Virus record (IMG/VR): IMGVR_UViG_3300007735_000763
Span: 1 to 58,210 of that record
Source: a virus
Reading direction: 5' to 3' (one strand)
DNA length: 58,210 nucleotides
Notes under the pieces: model-generated
What the model was told of the DNA's origin: nothing
Database searches by the model: none
Seen by the model: only the letters and a program-made list of their open reading frames with translations
Shown here: positions 33,647-39,853 of the stretch, one piece after another
Position numbering within the stretch: position 1 is the stretch's first letter
Layout of the letters: the number at the start of each line of letters is the position of its first letter
Made by a program: the position numbers and the translations under genes

Positions 33647-33753
33647 TCCCGCCGCCGCACCCGCCAAAACCGCCCGATGAGGTCAAGCAGTTTAGGAAAA
33701 CGATCTGGCGGTTGTTGTGGTTCGTGATCGTTCATCAAATATTCGGGAGGTGA
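33613..33753 (+). CDS. 46-residue tail-anchored membrane protein
   Basis: ATG 33613 follows a GAGG-rich stretch inside the preceding gene. A basic, Pro-rich N-terminus (LIPPPHPPKPPDEVKQF) is followed by a hydrophobic, Trp-rich C-terminal helix (TIWRLLWFVIVHQIF). The length and overlap leave some doubt. Confidence 0.4.
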   Translation: MARWKKRESTLIPPPHPPKPPDEVKQFRKTIWRLLWFVIVHQIFGR

Positions 33754-33832
33754 CTTGTCTTTTACTTTGTTTAGGTTCAGTATCCGATTCACCGGGGCAT
33801 AATGCCTCTTTTCGAGAAAGGAGAAAGTTAAA

Positions 33833-34930
33833 ATGACTACCTTGAGTCAAGCCTCACAACAATGGGCAAGCCGCCCGCCAGAGGAACGATTCACTAGCCT
33901 TCCCGCCATGCGGGAAGCCCTCGAAGTCCTGCGCGCGAACTCTCGCGCGACGGTTGTCTCGTCTCGTCAGTTGTCTGCGGTGCCGACCGACGACAATCGC
34001 GGGCTGCTGATCGAGGGGCCGACTGGTCACGCCACGACGCCGACTAACTGGTCGTTTGGGCAGCTCGCGAATCTCTCGGGGGCTCCTGCTCATTACCTGC
34101 GAACACTCCCGGCGCCCCTGGCTGCGGATTGTTTGAACTATGGGCTAAAGGTCGAGCGCGATGCGACCGATACGGGCGTTCTGCTTACTCGGCGCGGGGG
34201 CGACGTCATCGAGTTACGCGCTGCAACGGGGCCGCGCTACGGGCGAATTTGGAATGACGAAGTAGTGCGCGCGCTCGAGGATCGTTTCGGCGATGGTGTC
34301 TCGGGAGACTTTCGGGTCCCTGGTATCTTTGGACAGTCGCTCGACCAGGTGACGATCGGGAACACGACGTTATTTGCAGGCGATCGCGATATGTTCGTTT
34401 TCCTCGCCGACGAAAAGAATCGTATCGAGCTGCCGAATCGGCGCGACGGGAAAACAGGCGAGCTCGCTCGCGGGTTCTTCGTCACTAATTCGGAGACGGG
34501 AGCAGGCGCGCTCAAAATTAAGACGTTCCTGTTCGACTATGTTTGCGCGAATCGGATCGTCTGGGGCGCGCATGAGCTCGGGGAGATTTCGATTCGACAT
34601 ACGGCATCCGCTCCCGATCGGTTCCTCGAGGAAGCCGTGCCCGCGCTGCTTGACTACTCGCAGGCTTCCGCCTCGACGGTCTCGAATGTCTTGAAGCGAG
34701 CGCAGGAAGCGAAGCTCTCGAAGGTCGACCAGTTTCTCGCGTCGCGTTTCGGGCCGCGCGTCGCGGATCGGATCAAGGTCGTACATCAGCAGGAAGAAAA
34801 CCGACCGATCGAGACGGTCTGGGATGCCGTGACAGGCGCGACTGCTTACGCGCGCTCGATCCCGTGGACGGATTCGCGGGTCGAGTTCGAAGAGCTCGCA
34901 GGGGATATGCTCGAAGCTGCGGCGGCTTAA
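33833..34930 (+). CDS. DUF932 (phage/plasmid-like) protein
   Basis: 365 residues, ATG after CGAGAAAGGAGAAAGTTAAA. The DUF932 core is clear: FGQLANLSGAPAHYLRTLP, then GDRDMFVFLADEKNRIELP, then ARGFFVTNSETGAGALKIK and FLFDYVCANRIVWGAHEL, with a helical C-terminus. The family is widespread on phages and plasmids and has no known biochemistry. It is a single-gene unit, with a terminator right after it, followed by the amidoligase/amidotransferase pair. Its DNA belongs to the atypical-word region of 33.8-38.1 kb. Confidence 0.8.
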   Translation: MTTLSQASQQWASRPPEERFTSLPAMREALEVLRANSRATVVSSRQLSAVPTDDNRGLLIEGPTGHATTPTNWSFGQLANLSGAPAHYLRTLPAPLAADCLNYGLKVERDATDTGVLLTRRGGDVIELRAATGPRYGRIWNDEVVRALEDRFGDGVSGDFRVPGIFGQSLDQVTIGNTTLFAGDRDMFVFLADEKNRIELPNRRDGKTGELARGFFVTNSETGAGALKIKTFLFDYVCANRIVWGAHELGEISIRHTASAPDRFLEEAVPALLDYSQASASTVSNVLKRAQEAKLSKVDQFLASRFGPRVADRIKVVHQQEENRPIETVWDAVTGATAYARSIPWTDSRVEFEELAGDMLEAAAA

Positions 34931-34950
34931 CCTGTCCAGGTGCTAATCGA

Positions 34951-34985
34951 AAAGGCCAGGGGCGATCCCTGGCTTTTTCTTTTTT
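34951..34985 (+). terminator. Terminator after the DUF932 gene
   Basis: GCCAGGG (34955-34961), 5-base loop, CCCTGGC (34967-34973), extended by A/T pairs and followed by TTTTTCTTTTTT. It isolates DUF932 from the next unit. Confidence 0.9.
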
Positions 34986-34993
34986 GCAGGGAG

Positions 34994-35021
34994 TTGCAGC
35001 GGGTCGCGGTTCTGTTAGTAT
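34994..35021 (+). promoter_or_regulatory. Candidate promoter of the amidoligase operon
   Basis: TTGCAG (34994-34999), 16-base spacer, TAGTAT (35016-35021). Downstream the leader has a 6-bp hairpin, CGGGGC / GCCCCG with loop ATCCC (35028-35044), then AAAGAGGG before ATG 35071. Confidence 0.45.
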
Positions 35022-35070
35022 CGGCGGCGGGGCATCCCGCCCCGTAGAAAGTTAGAAAGAGGGAAACACA

Positions 35071-36522
35071 ATGTCGAATATTTTCGAGTTGCCATTCCTG
35101 GCGAGATCGGTAGCTGATTTGCAGCGCGCGGATCGTCTCGCGAATCGGATCGTCGATTGTCTCGCGTCTCTCCAGGATGCGGACGACGATCGCGGTTATC
35201 TCCAGGCCGTTCGATTCTTTGGTCGTATGGTTCGAGCGTCGCTCGATCCCGAGCGCAGCGAGACCTCGCGCCCTTCCGACCTGGCGTTCGTCCAGGACGT
35301 GCTCGAGCGCGCGACCACTCGCGGGTTTTATGCTCCTGCGTTCGCCTACTCGTTTTCGCGAAAGTTGGCATTGGGCCAGGTTGTACGTCGGGTAAACGTC
35401 CAGGATCTAGTCGAGAGTCATTTCGAGAGTGCCGAGGGATCGGATCGGAACGCGATCATCGAGTTATGCGGCGAGCACCACTCGATCATGTTCTGCAATC
35501 ATTGCGACGAGCTGTTCGCCGACCAGGATCTTCAGCGGCGATACGGCGGCGGGTGGGTCTGCTCGAGCTGCCGTGAGGACGTCTTCCAATTCTCCGAGCG
35601 TTATGACGCCTGGGTGCATGATGACTGTGTTCGGGCGGCGCTCGATGAGGACGGAGATCGATGCATCATCGACGAGGACGATTCCGAGTTTCATTTCGAC
35701 GAGGAGCTCGACCAGTATGTGCATGATGATTACGAGCCGCCCTCGAGGTCAGTAATTCGGAACTACCATTCCTCGAAGCCGTTCTTTTCTGTCCGTCGCG
35801 ATACCTGGGTCGAGCAGCATCGGCGCGCCCTGGGAGTGGAGCTCGAGGTCGAGGGGTACTCCATCGATCCCGTCATCGCTGCGCGCGCGATCCACGATCA
35901 CGTCAACGGCGGCGAGTTCGGTCGTAATCTGTTCTTCGAGCGCGACGGCAGTTTGTCCAACGGGTTCGAGTTGATCTCGCAGCCTATGAGCGTGCCGGCG
36001 TTGCGCGAGACGTTCCAGTTCTTGCGTCAGCCTTCCCTGGTTCGAGGTCTCCGCAGTCATCGCACGACGACGTGCGGCCTCCATGTTCACGTCACCAGGG
36101 CGGGGCTCTCGAACCTCACGATCGCCAGGGCGGTGACGTTCGTAAACGATTCGGGGAATGATGCCTTCATCCAGGCATTGGCTCGACGTTACAACACGGG
36201 TTTCTGCAACATCCGAGATAAGGAGCTCGAGACCGCTCACCTGCCAGGGGATCGATACGAGGCGATCAATCTCACGGGGAGCGAGACGATCGAGTTCCGA
36301 ATCTTTCGCGGTTCGCTCAAGTATGAGGCCGTGATTGCTGCGATCGAGTTTTGTCATGCCCTGCTTGACTACTGCGCGCGACCGGAGACGGCGGCGGGGG
36401 GCTTGAATGCTCAAGCGTTTATTCGTTGGTGCGCGAACCATTTGGCCGACGAGACGGCGATCCTGCGGTCGTATGTGAACGATCGCATGGCAGGCCTGTT
36501 CCAACATTCTGAAGCGGCCTAA
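35071..36522 (+). CDS. Amidoligase (COOH-NH2 ligase) with zinc-finger insert
   Basis: 483 residues. The C-terminal half is an amidoligase of the glutamine-synthetase-like fold: GVELEVEG (255-262), FFERDGSLSNGFELIS, GLHVHVT (336-342) and INLTGSETIEFRIFRG (399-414) supply the acidic and His residues for ATP-Mg. The N-terminal half is helical, then has a zinc-binding segment (C142xxC145, C164xxC167, H183 and C186) and acidic patches. It would form an amide or isopeptide bond on an unknown carboxylate. The amidotransferase 21 bases downstream is the likely ammonia source. Confidence 0.8.
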   Translation: MSNIFELPFLARSVADLQRADRLANRIVDCLASLQDADDDRGYLQAVRFFGRMVRASLDPERSETSRPSDLAFVQDVLERATTRGFYAPAFAYSFSRKLALGQVVRRVNVQDLVESHFESAEGSDRNAIIELCGEHHSIMFCNHCDELFADQDLQRRYGGGWVCSSCREDVFQFSERYDAWVHDDCVRAALDEDGDRCIIDEDDSEFHFDEELDQYVHDDYEPPSRSVIRNYHSSKPFFSVRRDTWVEQHRRALGVELEVEGYSIDPVIAARAIHDHVNGGEFGRNLFFERDGSLSNGFELISQPMSVPALRETFQFLRQPSLVRGLRSHRTTTCGLHVHVTRAGLSNLTIARAVTFVNDSGNDAFIQALARRYNTGFCNIRDKELETAHLPGDRYEAINLTGSETIEFRIFRGSLKYEAVIAAIEFCHALLDYCARPETAAGGLNAQAFIRWCANHLADETAILRSYVNDRMAGLFQHSEAA

Positions 36523-36543
36523 CAGGGCCAGGGAGTTCTGACT

Positions 36544-37506
36544 ATGTGTCTATTAGTTCATCAGCCCTCGAGCACGTCATTCTCGAATGATTTTCTCGCG
36601 GATGTTTACTCGAGCAATCGCGACGGCATCGGCGCGATGTATGCCCTGGGCGGTCAGCTGCACGTCGTCAAGGCGTTGCCGAAGAATGCCGACGAGTTCA
36701 TCGAGTTCTATCGGCAGCACGTCGAGGGGCGCGAGTCGATCTGGCACGCGCGGATGCAGACTCACGGCGACATCGATCTCGAGAATTGTCATCCGTACCA
36801 GGTGACGGCTCGAGTTGCCCTGGCTCATAACGGGATTCTGTCGACGGGTAACTCCTGGGACAAGGCGCGCTCGGACACTTGGCATTTCATCCGAAATATT
36901 GTTCGACCAGCTGTCGCGAGCGACGAGGCGATCGTGCTCGATCCTTCCTGGCAGTCGTTCCTGGGCGACCTGATTGGCGCCTCGAATAAGTTCGGCATGA
37001 TGACGGCCGACGGCCAGGCGGTGATCATCAATCGCTCGAGCGGCGTCCAATACTCGGGCGCCTGGTTGTCGAACACTTACGCCTGGAGCGCGCACAAGTT
37101 CGGCGTCGGATCGGTTGCGACCAGGTACACGGGCGCGCGCATCTGGTCGGGTTATGACTGGGATGATTACGCGCTCGAGCCTGTGATCGCGAAAGGCTCG
37201 AAGTCGTCCAGGGGCTCGAAGTCCCTGGGCGGGGATTCCCTGGCGAGGATCACCAGGGCGGCGCGCAATTCCTACATTCGCGGGACGTTGGCTCAATGGG
37301 TCGAGGACGCACCAGGGAAGGCGGCGATCCTGGTCAATGCCATCGAGGACGATCCGACGGGCGAATGCGGCGAGCTCGCCTGGGACGACCCAGAGCTCGT
37401 CGTCGATGCCCTGGCTAAATGGTTCGAGCTCGAGGGGTTAGAGCCTGGGCATGCGGCGAGTCGTGTCGAGGATGATCCCTGGGCGCGCTACGGGTTCCAG
37501 GACTAG
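36544..37506 (+). CDS. Class II glutamine amidotransferase (Ntn hydrolase)
   Basis: 320 residues. The nucleophile is Cys2, exposed after Met removal. NRDGIG (25-30), HARMQTHGD (68-76) and LAHNGIL (93-99) complete the glutaminase site with Arg70, His74, Asn96 and Gly97. About 150 further residues include a basic/Ser-rich linker (KGSKSSRGSKSLGG). No synthase domain is attached, so ammonia must go to a partner, most simply the amidoligase of the same operon. Terminator directly downstream. Confidence 0.85.
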   Translation: MCLLVHQPSSTSFSNDFLADVYSSNRDGIGAMYALGGQLHVVKALPKNADEFIEFYRQHVEGRESIWHARMQTHGDIDLENCHPYQVTARVALAHNGILSTGNSWDKARSDTWHFIRNIVRPAVASDEAIVLDPSWQSFLGDLIGASNKFGMMTADGQAVIINRSSGVQYSGAWLSNTYAWSAHKFGVGSVATRYTGARIWSGYDWDDYALEPVIAKGSKSSRGSKSLGGDSLARITRAARNSYIRGTLAQWVEDAPGKAAILVNAIEDDPTGECGELAWDDPELVVDALAKWFELEGLEPGHAASRVEDDPWARYGFQD

Positions 37507-37535
37507 TCCTCGAGCAGGTCATCCAGGCGACCAGG

Positions 37536-37563
37536 AAAGGGCCCTTCGGGGCCCTTTCTTTTT
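37536..37563 (+). terminator. Terminator after the amidoligase/amidotransferase operon
   Basis: AAAGGGCCC (37536-37544), TTCG tetraloop, GGGCCCTTT (37549-37557), then CTTTTT. A perfect 9-bp stem 30 bases after the stop codon. Confidence 0.95.
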
Positions 37564-37599
37564 GCCTGGTGAGGGCTCGCCTGGGGCGCCCTGGGCGGT

Positions 37600-38135
37600 C
37601 TCGCTCGAGGGGCAGTTGTCCAGGTGGTATCCGATCGCTCGAGCTCGGGCGATCGCTCGAGGTTCCCTGGTCGATCGTCTTTCCTGGGTTGTCCAGGTTG
37701 CTCGAGTTCGGGCGCTGCCTGGCTCGAGGGCCTCGATCGATCTCCCTGGATACGTTGCTCGATGTATGTGATCCGCGATCCTCGATCCTGGTCTCTTGCG
37801 TCGTGAGCTCCAGGCGCGCGCGTGCCTTGTTTCGTAGGTCGAGCGCGGTGTCGAATGGGCATTTCTTTGATCCGTGATCCTCGATCCTGGTCGCGTTGTT
37901 CGTGATCCAGGCGGCGCGATCTGCTCGCCTGGATCGGCGATCGGCTGGTCGTGTATGTCATTCCGTCGGCGTGTATGTCATTCCGCTGGCGATCGGATCG
38001 GCTCGAGGTCGGCGATCGGCGGCGATCGGATCGGTGCGACCAGTCGGATCGGCTCGGCGATCGGCTCGGCGATCGGTCTGGATCGGCTCGGCGATCGGCT
38101 CGAGGGTCGCGGATCGCGGGCCTCGGTGGGGATTT
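37600..38135. repeat. Repeat-rich noncoding region (CGATCG/CTCGAG/CCTGG words)
   Basis: The interval 37564-38349 has no supported gene. Its first part is built from short recurring words: GGCGATCGGCTC-type units repeat about five times in 38047-38105, and CTCGAG and CCTGG are scattered across 37600-37760. Two imperfect copies of a block with GATCCTCGATCCTGGTC begin near 37768 and 37868, about 100 bases apart. Long open frames here encode only Arg/Ser/Asp-rich repeats and are probably artefacts. It may be the tail end of the acquired cassette, a packaging or recombination site, or a noncoding RNA. Confidence 0.6.
37951..37990. repeat. 20-bp tandem repeat, two copies
   Basis: GTGTATGTCATTCCGTCGGC (37951-37970) is followed by the same 20 bases with two changes (CT for TC, 37971-37990). 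It lies inside the repeat-rich region. Confidence 0.8.
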
Positions 38136-38194
38136 CTTTGGTAATTCTTTGACGTACACCGGAGAATTCTTTGAGGGCGGCGGGCCAAAAAAAT

Positions 38195-38265
38195 GGCCGG
38201 TTGTGTAAAGGCAAGGGCTAATGCCCGATTTCACACATTGGATTTCTGGCCAAAGAGAACCGGCC
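38195..38265. promoter_or_regulatory. Nested hairpin upstream of the large terminase
   Basis: Three levels of inverted repeats share one centre region. GGGC/GCCC with TAAT loop (38215-38226) sits inside TGTGTAAA/TTTCACACA with one bulge (38202-38237). Outside are GGCCGGTT (38195-38202) and AACCGGCC (38258-38265). Strong secondary structure without a U tract suggests a control or packaging site. Confidence 0.5.
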
Positions 38266-38315
38266 CAGGGGGAAGGAAAAAGTGCCCCCTTTGATTAACT
38301 TGTCAACTCGTGTAA

Positions 38316-38331
38316 AAATTTGTGCAAATTT
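38316..38331. promoter_or_regulatory. 16-bp palindrome before the large terminase
   Basis: AAATTTG, TG, CAAATTT: perfect 7-base arms, 19 bases before ATG 38350. TTGATT and TTGTCA upstream could serve as -35 elements. Candidate operator for late genes. Confidence 0.5.
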
Positions 38332-38349
38332 CTACGCAACGGACTTCTG

Positions 38350-39813
38350 ATGAGCGCAGTTCCCCAAGACGTGGAGGCCGAACGGCTACGGCTGGAATAC
38401 CGGCTAATGCTTCTGGAAACCCAGGACAAGGCCCGGACCAACTTCATCGACTTTGTGCGGTACGTTTGGCCCGAGGCGATCCTGGGCGATCACCATCGGC
38501 GCATGGGGGCGGCCTTCGATCGGATCGCCAAGGGCAATCTGAAGCGGCTAATCATCAACATGCCGCCCCGTCATACAAAGTCCGAGTTTGCGTCCTACCT
38601 GTTGCCGGCCTTCCTGATGGGGCGCAAACCCCGTTTGCAGACGATCGAAGCGACGCACACAGCGGAACTGGCCGTTAAATTCGGCCGTAAAGTCCGCGAC
38701 CTGATGATGTCGGACCGTTATCGGGAGCTCTTTCCCCAGGTAGACCTGAAGCAGGACAGCAAGGCCGCCGGCCGGTGGGACACGAACCATGGCGGTAGCT
38801 ACTTCGCTGTCGGTGTGGGCGGTGCGGTCACCGGACGCGGTGCCGATTTGCTGATCATCGACGATCCGCATTCGGAGCAGGATGCGTATTCGGACCTTGC
38901 CTTGGACAACGCATGGGATTGGTATCAGGGCGGTCCGCGAACCCGTCTCCAGCCAGGAGGAGCCATTGTCATCGTCATGACCCGTTGGGGCACCAAAGAC
39001 CTGACGGCGCGCCTGCTTAAGGCGCAATCCAGTCACAACGCGGATAAGTGGGAGGTCATCGAGTTCCCGGCAATCCTGCCATCAGGCAATCCGCTTTGGC
39101 CGGAGTTCTGGTCCCTTGACGAACTAGAGGGGGTCAAGTCTTCGCTGTCGGTGCAGAAGTGGAACGCGATGTATCAGCAGCAGCCGACGAACGATGAGGG
39201 TGCAATCCTCAAGCGTGAGTGGTGGAAAGTCTGGCCTGAACCGCAGCCCCCGATCGTGAACTACATCATCCAAAGCTACGACACGGCGTATAGCAAAAAG
39301 GAAACTGCCGACTATAGCGTGATCACGACCTGGGGCGTGTTTTATCCTGGCGAAGACAGTGGGCCGAACATCATCCTGCTTGATGTCCTGCGTGGTCGGT
39401 GGGACTTTCCTGAACTAAAGCGAATTGCGAAGGAAGAGTACAACCGCTGGAACCCTGACAATGTGCTGATCGAGGCCAAGGCCACGGGCGTGACGTTGCA
39501 ACAAGAACTTCGTCGCGTCGGCATCCCCGTCACCATGTACACCCCTGGCGGACGCCGATCGGGCACCGATAAGGTCAGTCGCGCGAACGCGGTCGCCCCT
39601 GTGTTCGAGGCGGGGATGGTCTGGGCCCCGGACACCGATTGGGCGGAAGAGCTGATCGAGGAGTGCGCAGCGTTCCCGAACGGCGACAACGACGACATGG
39701 TGGACTCGACGACGCAGGCCATCATGCGTTTCCGTCAGGGCAACTTCATCAACCTTCAAACGGATTACAAGGAGATGCCGTCGGGAAGATCGCTTGCCCC
39801 TGAATACTATTGA
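38350..39813 (+). CDS. terL: Terminase large subunit
   Basis: 487 residues from ATG 38350; a TTG 30 bases upstream is in frame but lies in the palindrome. ATPase: MPPRHTKSE (Walker A variant, K77), TGRGADLLIIDDPHSE (Walker B, D171/D172), VIVMTRWG coupling motif. Nuclease: QSYDTAYSKKETADYS (D311) and an acidic NGDNDDMVDS near the C-terminus. It packages DNA through the portal. The start has only a weak ribosome site. The order terL, structural genes, portal is conserved, but terS is 5.6 kb upstream. Confidence 0.95.
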   Translation: MSAVPQDVEAERLRLEYRLMLLETQDKARTNFIDFVRYVWPEAILGDHHRRMGAAFDRIAKGNLKRLIINMPPRHTKSEFASYLLPAFLMGRKPRLQTIEATHTAELAVKFGRKVRDLMMSDRYRELFPQVDLKQDSKAAGRWDTNHGGSYFAVGVGGAVTGRGADLLIIDDPHSEQDAYSDLALDNAWDWYQGGPRTRLQPGGAIVIVMTRWGTKDLTARLLKAQSSHNADKWEVIEFPAILPSGNPLWPEFWSLDELEGVKSSLSVQKWNAMYQQQPTNDEGAILKREWWKVWPEPQPPIVNYIIQSYDTAYSKKETADYSVITTWGVFYPGEDSGPNIILLDVLRGRWDFPELKRIAKEEYNRWNPDNVLIEAKATGVTLQQELRRVGIPVTMYTPGGRRSGTDKVSRANAVAPVFEAGMVWAPDTDWAEELIEECAAFPNGDNDDMVDSTTQAIMRFRQGNFINLQTDYKEMPSGRSLAPEYY

Positions 39814-39823
39814 CGCCTAGAAT
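39794..39823 (+). promoter_or_regulatory. Candidate late promoter
   Basis: TTGCCC (39794-39799), 18-base spacer, TAGAAT (39818-39823), the same architecture as the promoters at 31844 and 33114. The transcript would start near 39831, with GTAGGGGATCT as ribosome site before ATG 39854. Confidence 0.5.
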
Positions 39824-39853
39824 GCAAGGGCATGCATCCGTAGGGGATCTCGA

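Noticed and set aside
33797-33802. CATAAT before the DUF932 gene as a -10
   Set aside because: No -35 at usual spacing (GTTCAG at 17 bases). A promoter must exist in the gap, but this assignment is too weak.
38005-38105. GCGATCG-rich stretch as cyanobacterial HIP1 sites
   Set aside because: HIP1 is GCGATCGC; the units here are mostly GGCGATCGG and tandem, so they are repeat units and not dispersed HIP1.
37503-38234. Long minus-strand frame encoding an Arg/Ser/Asp-rich protein over the repeat region, plus several + strand frames
   Set aside because: Open frames occur in several phases at once because the short GC-rich repeats lack stops; no ribosome site, no globular segment, and the frame overlaps a terminator.
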